DNA from: Blastomussa wellsi
Lineage: Eukaryota; Cnidaria; Anthozoa; Scleractinia; Plerogyridae
Assembly: GCA_947652115.1 (NCBI GenBank)
Contig: OX393562.1
Coordinates: forward strand, 11,622,646-11,686,645
Length of the DNA stretch: 64,000 nt
Direction of reading: 5' to 3'
The translations under genes were made by a program, and so were the position numbers. Every line of letters starts with the position of its first letter. Position 1 is the first letter of the stretch. Of this stretch, positions 1-6,718 are shown piece after piece. The notes below the pieces were generated by a model, which saw nothing but the letters and a program-made list of their open reading frames with translations, had not been told where the DNA came from and ran no database searches.

Positions 1-842
1 GGCACTTTGTGGAGTTCTAAGCACCTTATGGTATCCCAAGCAAAATCAATCAAATAACGCAAGCCTTGTGTACGAATCCCACATGGGCATCCTACATGTG
101 GGAGATCTAACACCCATTGAAAACTATTTGGATTTGGAGGTCTGCGAGGTCATTGAAAGAACTGAAAAAGAAACTCCACCAGCACTGCGTGAACTGAACA
201 TTGAACACGAAAGCTGTATGTTTACACAAACTTGAATACAAAGTCAGCTTCTGGTCCGTCTGGAATTGTTTGATCCCAACAAAGTCTGACCAATTAGGGC
301 ATAAACCTTCAGATTTTATAAGCATTGTCGCTTGCATTGCTGGGGATTTCGGATTACAACTTGTAGCATAATGCATGAGATGCCAGAAGGGAACAAATTC
401 CAAACGGCATGAATGTGACCCGTATATTGTTTTCTGAAAAGCACCTGAACTGCCTGGCAGACTCTAAAAACATTAAAATTGGTTTATTCACTGCACTTGT
501 TATGAATTTAATTAGATTACTATGAAGTTTCCGATTTTTATTTTATTTCTGTTTTACACTATGCTGGTGATCTCTTTTGTTTGTGGAGCACAGGACAATA
601 TCTGCAACAGAAAACAGCATGGCTGAGCACTGTGGCTAAAAATGTTGGACTGATGATCAATGCAAGTAAGAACAGAGTTATGATGTGAAAGAAGGAATAA
701 ACAAGGCAAGGCATGAATTTGCCTCACTCAGGCTTACCTGGAACACTATTAAAATCTCTCAGAAAACCAGGGTAAGGATTTTAAATTCAATGCCAAGGCT
801 GTGTTGTCATACGTTTCAGAATGTTGAAAAACAACATGGAGA
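1..842 (+). pseudogene. RT remnant copy 1, truncated at both ends
   Basis: The 5' end is cut by the window, starting within the frameshifted motif A region. The 3' end stops at the 936-bp deletion junction, so RVFIHKCL and beyond are lost and the thumb reads straight into the GT-rich block, giving an artefactual longer frame (685-1005). Confidence 0.85.
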
Positions 843-846
843 AACA
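840..846. other. 936-bp deletion junction (also 9912-9918 and 15602-15608)
   Basis: Short units read catggagaaacactaatcc. Standard units read catggagatttcc on the left (3235-3247) and catgtaagaaacac on the right (4170-4182). The bases lost correspond to 3243-4178 of unit 2. Both ends share aga at the crossing point and a nearby aacatg, so the deletion fits short-homology joining or replication slippage. Confidence 0.9.
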
Positions 847-2113
847 CTAATCCTTTATATGAGAAGCACTTATTGGATAGTTAACCCTGGGCTTGTCACC
901 TTGTGGTGGTGGTGTGGAGCCTGTACGTGCAATGACCTGGAGTGCTATGCCGGTTGGGACCAAGTCCCTGGTGGGTTCAACCATACTGGTTTGGTTGATG
1001 GATAGAGACCAGACAAAGGATAGCCAGTGGTCCTCAGGGGTGGGGGTTGGACATTCGGCTAATCACTTGACCCCATTAAAATATTATTGAAGAAACCGTA
1101 AAGAAAATGGGCCTTCTTCACCACTTTGGCTCAAGGAGCCAGGCAACAAGCAAATCGTTAGATAATAATAAAAAAATGTACAGAAAATTAGGTTCCCATT
1201 TTTCGAGTGTCCCAACGGTGTAACAAACAGTATAATAAAGATCATGCCAATACATTATACTAATTATTATCAATATATGCGGCCAAATTGAAATCCGGCC
1301 TTGTGAAAACATGTCCTAAGCGGGCTGCAAATGACTCCAGGTGGGCCGCTTTTGCATTTTGTTCCTCGATCTGATTGGTTCACACTCCATTATCCAGTGA
1401 ATTTCAACCAATGAGATTACGTTTAGACCTTTTCCTGCTGGAAAACCATAGAGGTGTGTACAACCGGACAGCAAGCTTTGAAGTTCAGTTTCACCCTAAA
1501 CTAATAGTTTTCACAGAGAATGATATGTCTATTTGATGGGAATAAATGCAGAGAAAAAATTCGGATTTAGACTTCAGTCTATTTGATGGGAAAAGTGGAG
1601 ACAAAAAATCTGGATTTGGGCTTAAAGATAGGCTAAATAGAAGCAAAAGCACAATTCAGGAGAAAGAAAGAGAGCAAGTTCTTGTCGTCTTTACCAGAAG
1701 CGAAACATCATTCACTTGATTCCTACGGTCGAGGAAAATTAGCTAGGCTGAGGTACTGCAGGAATTTACACCAAAGATTGACTAGAAAATGTAATTTTCT
1801 TAAATATTACGATTTTCCATTGGTTCTTAACTCATTGTCGCTAATTTTCAGACACATTGTCTCTATATCTGCAACAACACAATGGTCCAGCTGGCACAGT
1901 TAATCTTATAACATTTTCAGCGCGATGTGTGTTATTTTTTGTATTCTTGAAAACGTTATTAAATTTGGTAGTTATCAGGATGTTATTTGACCTTGTGTAT
2001 TGATAATAATGATAATAAAATGGCTTTTATCTGGAATATTATTTCTTTTCAGCCTTTACGCAGGTTTAAATCAACCATATTCCCTCAAAAAGTCAATTTA
2101 TTCCCTTATTAAT

Positions 2114-2165
2114 GGGATTTGTACTTGTTTGTAAGAAGAGGTGCAGATTCTAAATGAGCAGCCTT
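2114..2165 (+). repeat. First copy of the intra-unit duplicated segment
   Basis: Partner of 3878-3930. It sits just upstream of the RT remnant, so the pair flanks the RT and catggaa blocks about 1.76 kb apart in direct orientation. Here the acceptor-like ttgcag is ttgtaag. Origin unknown: it may mark the edges of an older insertion or a duplicated LINE piece. Confidence 0.5.
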
Positions 2166-2194
2166 TATCATCCATGGCAACCAAGCATCAGGTG

Positions 2195-2542
2195 GTATTG
2201 ATGAATTTTTTAAATTACAGTTACATATCAGTGAAGGAACCAGAAAATCTGTACAGTGTTATCAAAGAAGACACTTCACTGTACAGTGGTCCTGATCTGA
2301 TATATGTGGTGAGAAACATTGAAAAACAATTCAAAGAATAGTAATCTTCTCTACATCTTAATTTTGTGGACTTTGAGAAGCTTTTGATAGTATCCATCGT
2401 GGCACTTTGTGGAGTTCTAAGCACCTTATGGTATCCCAAGCAAAATCAATCAAATAACGCAAGCCTTGTGTACGAATCCCACATGGGCATCCTACATGTG
2501 GGAGATCTAACACCCATTGAAAACTATTTGGATTTGGAGGTC
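2195..2542 (+). pseudogene. RT fragment: end of fingers, motif A, start of motif B
   Basis: In one frame, DLIYVVRNIEKQFKE (2294-2338) corresponds to the family pattern D-Q-I-x-x-L-R-x-I-x-E. Two stops follow, tag taa at 2339-2344, best explained as former W and Q codons. The same frame resumes as SSLHLNFVDFEK. A frameshift then moves FDSIHRGTLW into the next frame (about 2383-2412), and the original frame resumes with LSTLWYPKQ, like the usual LRHYGIP-K. ILHVGDLT (2489-2512) matches the V-L-H-x-G-x-L-T block and LEV sits where F-x-V-x-T-G-V-R is expected. Position 2195 is a lenient start: the 2195-2287 part is only weakly similar. Confidence 0.85.
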
Positions 2543-2575
2543 TGCGAGGTCATTGAAAGAACTGAAAAAGAAACT

Positions 2576-2900
2576 CCACCAGCACTGCGTGAACTGAACA
2601 TTGAACACGAAAGCTGTATCTTTACACAAACTTGAATACAAAGTCAGCTTCTGGTCCGTCTGGAATTGTTTGATCCCAACAAAGTCTGACCAATTAGGGC
2701 ATAAACCTTCAGATTTTATAAGCATTGTCGCTTGCATTGCTGGGGATTTCGGATTACAACTTGTAGCATAATGCATGAGATGCAAGAAGGGAACAAATTC
2801 CAAACGGCATGAATGTGACCCGTATATTGTTTTCTGAAAAGCACCTGAACTGCCTGGCAGACTCTAAAAACATTAAAATTGGTTTATTCACTGCACTTGT
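2576..2900 (+). pseudogene. RT fragment: pre-RT linker and finger region
   Basis: NLNTKSASGPSGI (2629-2667) fits the family pattern L-K-x-x-K-A-x-G-P-D-G-I at the start of the RT fingers. About 41 codons later EQIPNGM (2791-2811) fits E-x-I/V-P-x-x-W, and the following SEKHLNCLADSKNIKIG resembles the K-K-G-D-L-x-x-C-x-N-Y-R-G-I block. Spacing between these blocks is close to that in intact elements. The preceding PPALRELNI (2576-2602) could be the P-P-x-x-L-x-I linker, a weaker match. In an intact LINE these blocks precede motif A; here they follow it. Confidence 0.6.
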
Positions 2901-2953
2901 TATAAATTTAATTAGATTACTATGAAGTTTCCGATTTTTATTTTATTTCTGTT

Positions 2954-3088
2954 TTACACTATGCTGGTGATCTCTTTTGTTTGTGGAGCACAGGACAATA
3001 TCTGCAACAGAAAACAGCATGGCTGAGCACTGTGGCTAAAAATGTTGGACTGATGATCAATGCAAGTAAGAACAGAGTTATGATGTGA
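2954..3088 (+). pseudogene. RT fragment: motif C and following block
   Basis: The frame starting at 2954 reads LHYAGDLFCLWS, aligning with the catalytic L-x-F/Y-A-D-D-L-A-L-L-S. The first catalytic aspartate is replaced by glycine (codon ggt at 2966-2968). It continues YLQQKTAWLSTVAKNVG and LMINASKNRVMM, matching M-Q-E-K-T-x-x-L-x-x-x-A-x-x-V-G-L-x-I-N-x-x-K-T-x-x-M. It ends in tga at 3086. Upstream, 2901-2953 shows no RT similarity, so the G-V-R-Q-G to motif C interval is missing here. Confidence 0.85.
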
Positions 3089-3382
3089 AAGAAGGAATAA
3101 ACAAGGCAAGGCATGAATTTGCCTCACTCAGGCTTACCTGGAACACTATTAAAATCTCTCAGAAAACCAGGGTAAGGATTTTAAATTCAATGCCAAGGCT
3201 GTGTTGTCATACGTTTCAGATTGTTGAAAAACAACATGGAGATTTCCAGGAAGATCAGGGTGTTTATCCATAAATGCCTCTGATTTATCTTGCGCATAAG
3301 ATGGTGAAAGAATGTCTGAAATGCTGAAGTTAGGGATATCTTTGAACAGGATGACATGGCTGAATTGACCATGTTGAAATAG
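3085..3382 (+). pseudogene. RT fragment: thumb and C-terminal region
   Basis: VKEGINKARHEFASL with LTWNTIKISQKTRVRILNS (3085-3189) matches the post-palm pattern I-x-K-A-R-x-x-F-x-x-L-x-x-x-W-x-x-x-x-I-S-x-x-T-K-x-R-I. A frameshift leads to NAKAVLSYVSEC, the decayed V-K-x-V-L-L-Y-G-x-E-T-W block. A second shift leads to RKIRVFIHKCL (3248-3280), matching K-L-Q-x-F-x-N-x-C-L-R, then FILRIRW and NAEVRDIFEQDDM, ending at tag 3380-3382. About 40 residues between the motif C block and INKAR are missing. Internal stops are at 3281, 3302 and 3314. Confidence 0.85.
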
Positions 3383-3466
3383 TGTTGGGTTGAGCAAAAG
3401 TCACTTTATTTTGACAATTTTACAAGATCTGTTTCTTCACTAACAATTAAAATTAAATTTGAACAG

Positions 3467-3726
3467 TTGTCCAGGGTTCGTACAGGTCATGAAAAACCTG
3501 GAAAGTCTTGGAATTTTAGAATTTCATTTTCCAGGCCTGAAAAGTCATGGAATTAAAGTGTGGGTCATGGAAAATGATGTTTATTAAAAGAGTACATAAT
3601 CAATTAGGCTTTTTCATGTAGAAATTGTCAAAAAAATACCCAAAATGAAGATGGTTTTCAAGAAAATGCTCAAATTTAAGTTATGCAAAACTTGGATAGG
3701 TCATGGAAAAGGTCACGGAAATTTTC
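3467..3726. repeat. Short interspersed-type block rich in catggaa motifs
   Basis: About 260 bp in which variants of gtcatggaa and acctggaaa recur: aggtcatgaaaaacctgg, aaaagtcatggaatt, gggtcatggaaaatg, ggtcatggaaaaggtcacgg. It has no open frame of note. Blocks of this style are widespread as short non-coding dispersed repeats in animal genomes (from memory, no family name assigned), so it is probably an old insertion that was in the founder unit. Other copies start at 6803, 12539, 18229, 21565, 24901, 28237, 31573, 34909, 38245, 41581, 44918, 48254, 51542, 54830, 58166 and 61454. Units 1, 4 and 6 lack it. In units 16, 17, 19 and 20 its last part is removed by the 48-bp deletion. Confidence 0.5.
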
Positions 3727-3877
3727 AAAAGCTCAAAAGAGTGTTAACCTTGTTGTGAGCTATTAGTTCAACCCCATCATGACCCTCTCTACTCAAGTAC
3801 CAGATATGCAACTTTGATTTCAACGTGTTACTGTTAATATTCACAGTATGACAAACATCGTGACAATACTGATTGCA
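3727..3877. other. No recognisable feature
   Basis: Unique sequence within the unit. A reverse-strand frame of 77 codons (3725-3958) crosses it in most long units, but it has no family resemblance and straddles unrelated blocks. I regard it as non-coding. Confidence 0.5.
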
Positions 3878-3936
3878 GGGATTTGTACTTATTTGCAGAA
3901 CGAGGTGCAGATTCCAAATAATCAGCTCCACAGCAG
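3878..3936 (+). repeat. Second copy of an intra-unit duplicated segment, ending in a splice-donor sequence
   Basis: About 52 bp from gggatttgtactta resemble 2114-2165 (gggatttgtacttg) at roughly four positions in five, including gaggtgcagattc in both. This copy, unlike the other, has ttatttgcag (AG at 3897-3898) and ends in cagcag followed by gtaagag (GT at 3937-3938), a near-ideal donor. Together these would bound a 38-nt exon, but no reading frame supports a gene. The other long units have the same arrangement. Unit 13 alone has gaacaagg in place of gaacgagg. Confidence 0.5.
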
Positions 3937-4150
3937 GTAAGAGGCAGGCCATAGGCAAGCAAGATGAAGTTAGTTAGTTGAACATGTTTTAATTTTCAAA
4001 CTATCAGTGTTGGAAATGTGATAGTAGTGTCAAAGGATGCTTTTTCAGTGTGATACTTTTACATAGAGCAAGGACCCTCTAACTATGAACATTTCACTTT
4101 TATTAATACCAATTTTTTTCTCTGTCTAATGAGATCTCTCTATCCAGACA
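3937..4150. other. No recognisable feature
   Basis: AT-rich stretch with several short T and A runs. No long frame, hairpin or family motif was found. It differs between units mainly at catagagc/catacagc/catccagc near 4062. Confidence 0.5.
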
Positions 4151-4192
4151 AAAGGATTAGCAATTTTAACATGTAAGAAACACTAATCCTTT
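4151..4192. repeat. Perfect 10-bp-stem inverted repeat (hairpin)
   Basis: Arms aaaggattag (4151-4160) and ctaatccttt (4183-4192) are exact reverse complements around a 22-nt spacer. The right breakpoint of the 936-bp deletion (after 4178) falls in this spacer, so short units keep only the right arm. Confidence 0.85.
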
Positions 4193-4450
4193 ATATGAGA
4201 AGCACTTATTGGATAGTTAACCCTGGGCTTGTCACCTTGTGGTGGTGGTGTGGAGCCTGTACGTGCAATGACCTGGAGTGCTATGCCGGTTGGGACCAAG
4301 TCCCTGGTGGGTTCAACCATACTGGTTTGGTTGATGGATAGAGACCAGACAAAGGATAGCCAGTGGTCCTCAGGGGTGGGGGTTGGACATTCGGCTAATC
4401 ACTTGACCCCATGAAAATATTATTGAAGAAACCGTAAAGAAAAGGGGCCT
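4193..4450. other. GT/GG-rich block of unknown origin
   Basis: Contains ggtggtggtgtgg near 4240 and caggggtgggggttgg near 4371, the only strongly G-rich stretches in the unit, and both could form two-tier G-quadruplexes. The rest (tgctatgccggttggg, gtccctggtgggttcaacc, gatagagaccagacaaagg) is less AT-rich than its surroundings. It could be a fragment of another dispersed element. The gggttcaacca stretch resembles a polymerase III B box, but I see no correctly spaced A box. It is well conserved in all units, including the short ones. Confidence 0.4.
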
Positions 4451-4564
4451 TCTTCGCCACTTTGGCTCAAGGAGCCAGGCAACAAGAAAATCGTTAGATA
4501 ATAATAAAAAAATGTACAGAAAATTAGGTTCCCATTTTTCGAGTGTCCCAACGGTGTAACAAAC

Positions 4565-4597
4565 AGTATAATAAAGATCATGCCAATACATTATACT
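4565..4597. repeat. 8-bp-stem inverted repeat (hairpin)
   Basis: agtataat (4565-4572) and attatact (4590-4597) are exact reverse complements around 17 nt. Present in all units (first copy at 1229-1261). Confidence 0.7.
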
Positions 4598-4616
4598 AAT
4601 TATTATCAATATATGC

Positions 4617-4636
4617 GGCCAAATTGAAATCCGGCC
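4617..4636. repeat. Imperfect ggcc palindrome
   Basis: ggcc...att...aat...ggcc is palindromic at 14 of 20 positions. It could be a binding site or part of an old element terminus; nothing more can be said. Confidence 0.4.
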
Positions 4637-4705
4637 TTGTGAAAACATGTCCTAAGCGGGCTGCAAATGACTCCAGGTGGGCTGCTTTTGCATTTTGTCC
4701 CTCGA

Positions 4706-4752
4706 TCTGATTGGTTCACACTCCATTATCCAGTGAATTTCAACCAATGAGA
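4706..4752. promoter_or_regulatory. Candidate promoter: facing CCAAT boxes
   Basis: ATTGG at 4710-4714 and CCAAT at 4744-4748 face each other within an imperfect inverted repeat (tgattggttca and tcaaccaatga). Box centres are 34 bp apart; paired CCAAT boxes about three helical turns apart are a known arrangement of NF-Y-bound animal promoters. No clear TATA box follows at the right distance. The pair is unchanged in the units checked, at 2309 bases after unit start in full-length units and 1373 in 2400-bp units. The 98 bp after it (to 4850) could hold a transcription start, for example near gaagttcagtttc (4815-4827), an inference only. Confidence 0.35.
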
Positions 4753-4862
4753 TTACGTTTAGACCTTTTCCTGCTGGAAAACCATAGAGGTGTGTACAAC
4801 CGGACAGCAAGCTTTGAAGTTCAGTTTCACCCTAAACTAATAGTTTTCACAGAGAATGATAT

Positions 4863-4962
4863 GTCTATTTGATGGGAATAAATGCAGAGAAAAAATTCGG
4901 ATTTAGACTTCAGTCTATTTGATGGGAAAAGTGGAGACAAAAAATCTGGATTTGGGCTTAAA
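4863..4962. repeat. Two-copy 50-bp direct duplication
   Basis: gtctatttgatgggaa begins at 4863 and again at 4913. Each is followed by a G/A-rich stretch ending cggatttagactt or tggatttgggctt. The second copy has diverged, so the duplication predates the array. Copy two differs among units at gggaaaagtgg or gggaaaaatgg. Confidence 0.85.
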
Positions 4963-4972
4963 GATAGGCTAA

Positions 4973-5339
4973 ATAGAAGCAAAAGCACAATTCAGGAGAA
5001 AGAAAGAGAGCAAGTTCTTGTCGTCTTTACCAGAAGCGAAACATCATTCACTTGATTCCTACGGTCGAGGAAAATTAGCTAGGCTGAGGTACTGCAGGAA
5101 TTTACACCAAAGATTGACTGGAAAATGTAATTTTCTTAAATATTACGATTTTCCATTGGTTCTTAACTCATTGTCGCTAATTTTCAGACACATTGTCTCT
5201 ATATCTGCAACAACACAATGGTCCAGCTGGCACAGTTAATCTTATAACATTTTCAGCGCGATGTGTGTTATTTTTTGTATTCTTGAAAACGTTATTGAAT
5301 TTGGTAGTTATCAGGATGTTATTTGACCTTGTGTATTGA
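4973..5339 (+). other. Candidate spliced open frame with a 61-nt intron
   Basis: Between 5127 (gtaattttc) and 5187 (ctaattttcag) lies a possible 61-nt intron with a branch-like cttaac about 25 nt before its end. Removing it joins 4973-5126 to 5188-5339 in one frame: 101 codons then tga. The N-terminal half is basic (FRRKKESKFLSSL, GRGKLARLRYC), and the last quarter is strongly hydrophobic (RCVLFFVFLKTLLNLVV). Unit-to-unit substitutions in this stretch (G/R, D/N, S/L) leave it open and I saw no indel. Against it: no ATG, no recognised family, and high copy similarity makes an open frame weak evidence. It follows the CCAAT pair by about 220 bp. Confidence 0.2.
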
Positions 5340-5356
5340 TAATAATGATAATAAAA
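5336..5356. repeat. Short AT microsatellite
   Basis: ttgataataatgataataaa, a degenerate run of ATA triplets with no length change noted among units. Confidence 0.6.
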
Positions 5357-5374
5357 TGGCTTTTATCTGGAATA

Positions 5375-5400
5375 TTATTTCTTTTCAGCCTTTACGCAGG
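5375..5400 (+). promoter_or_regulatory. Acceptor-like splice site
   Basis: attatttcttttcag (AG at 5387-5388) has a good pyrimidine tract and is followed by cctttacgcagg. It lies upstream of the RT remnant in every unit and could be a leftover of a host exon or a chance match. Confidence 0.25.
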
Positions 5401-5530
5401 TTTAAATCAACCATATTCCCTCAAAAAGTCAATTTATTCCCTTATTAATGGGATTTGTACTTGTTTGTAAGAAGAGGTGCAGATTCTAAATGAGCAGCCT
5501 TTATCATCCATGGCAACCAAGCATCAGGTG

Positions 5531-6718
5531 GTATTGATGAATTTTTTAAATTACAGTTACATATCAGTGAAGGAACCAGAAAATCTGTACAGTGTTATCA
5601 AAGAACACACTTCACTGTACAGTGGTCCTGATCTGATATATGTGGTGAGAAACATTGAAAAACAATTCAAAGAATAGTAATCTTCTCTACATCTTAATTT
5701 TGTGGACTTTGAGAAGCCTTTGATAGTATCCATTGTGGCACTTTGTGGAGTTCTAAGCACCTTATGGTATCCCAAGCAAAATCAATCAAATAACGCAAGC
5801 CTTGTGTACGAATGCCACATGGGCATCCTACATGTGGGAGATCTAACACCCATTGAAAACTATTTGGATTTGGAGGTCTGCGAGGTCATTGAAAGAACTG
5901 AAAAAGAAACTCCACCAGCACTGCGTGAACTGAACATTGAACACGAAAGCTGTATCTTTACACAAACTTGAATACAAAGTCAGCTTCTGGTCCGTCTGGA
6001 ATTGTTTGATCCCAACAAAGTCTGACCAATTAGGGCATAAACCTTCAGATTTTATAAGCATTGTCGCTTGCATTGCTGGGGATTTCGGATTACAACTTGT
6101 AGCATAATGCATGAGATGCAAGAAGGGAACAAATTCCAAACGGCATGAATGTGACCCGTATATTGTTTTCTGAAAAGCACCTGAACTGCCTGGCAGACTC
6201 TAAAAACATTAAAATTGGTTTATTCACTGCACTTGTTATAAATTTAATTAGATTACTATGAAGTTTCCGATTTTTATTTTATTTCTGTTTTACACTATGC
6301 TGGTGATCTCTTTTGTTTGTGGAGCACAGGACAATATCTGCAACAGAAAACAGCATGGCTGAGCACTGTGGCTAAAAATGTTGGACTGATGATCAATGCA
6401 AGTAAGAACAGAGTTATGATGTGAAAGAAGGAATAAACAAGGCAAGGCATGAATTTGCCTCACTCAGGCTTACCTGGAACACTATTAAAATCTCTCAGAA
6501 AACCAGGGTAAGGATTTTAAATTCAATGCCAAGGCTGTGTTGTCATACGTTTCAGATTGTTGAAAAACAACATGGAGATTTCCAGGAAGATCAGGGTGTT
6601 TATCCATAAATGCCTCTGATTTATCTTGCGCATAAGATGGTGAAAGAATGTCTGAAATGCTGAAGTTAGGGATATCTTTGAACAGGATGACATGGCTGAA
6701 TTGACCATGTTGAAATAG
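5531..6718 (+). pseudogene. RT remnant copy in units 2/3
   Basis: Same architecture and stops as the reference copy. Private change cgaatgcc near 5810 (serine to cysteine in the ESHMG stretch). Confidence 0.85.

Larger units (their letters stand above)
1..2400. repeat. Repeat unit 1, short type (2400 bp)
   Basis: This unit lacks 936 bp relative to the standard unit, with the junction near 840-843. Linked markers are ccccattaaa near 1073, gggccttcttcacc near 1110, gtgggccgc with ttgttcc near 1345-1365, and gactagaaaat near 1780. It ends with the gtggtgag haplotype near 2308. Its markers match unit 4 except gtgggccgc/ttgttcc, which match unit 6. Confidence 0.97.
2195..3382 (+). pseudogene. Scrambled, dead non-LTR retrotransposon reverse transcriptase (reference copy)
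   Basis: This block holds the remains of the reverse transcriptase (RT) of an APE-class LINE, the enzyme that copies element RNA into DNA at a nicked target. Read over three frames, it shows recognisable RT blocks: motif A (NFVDFEK then FDSIHRGTLW), the VLH-x-G-x-LT-like ILHVGDLT, a GPDGI-like GPSGI, a decayed motif C (YAGD for F/YADD), a KNVGLMINASK block, and thumb motifs INKARHEF and RVFIHKCL. There are several stops and at least three frameshifts, so it cannot encode RT. No endonuclease domain was recognised. The palm block (2195-2542) lies upstream of the linker and finger blocks (2576-2900), which is not the canonical order. Shared defects across copies date its death before array formation. 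The clade is not assignable by eye. Confidence 0.85.
2401..5736. repeat. Repeat unit 2, standard type (3336 bp), reference unit
   Basis: This is the reference for internal features. Its LINE copy carries the agcttttg variant at about 2379, shared only with unit 5. It also has gttataaattta near 2900, cagattg near 3218, ccttgttgtgagc near 3748 and ccccatgaaa near 4408. It alone has aacaagaaaatc near 4482 and gttattgaattt near 5293. Confidence 0.97.

Noticed and set aside
685..1005. 106-codon frame found only in the short units
   Set aside because: It is created by the 936-bp deletion joining the RT thumb remnant to the GT-rich block and starts at a GTG, so it is an artefact of the junction.
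2507..2803. Reverse-strand 98-codon frame repeated in most units
   Set aside because: It is antisense to the RT linker and finger remnant and has no family resemblance. It is shortened in units 15, 16, 18 and 19 by single changes, so it is a shadow frame.
2195..3382. Active retrotransposon or endogenous virus
   Set aside because: Stops and frameshifts interrupt every RT block, the motif C aspartate is lost, the block order is wrong, and no endonuclease, gag, protease, integrase or envelope sequence was seen.
4301..4322. Possible polymerase III B box (gggttcaacca) suggesting a tRNA-derived SINE
   Set aside because: No A box at the expected distance, no tRNA fold and no terminal T run were found.
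4370..4648. Reverse-strand 92-codon frame with a hydrophobic stretch
   Set aside because: It runs across an AT-rich hairpin region and the GT-rich block, is broken by one extra T in unit 14, and resembles no known protein.
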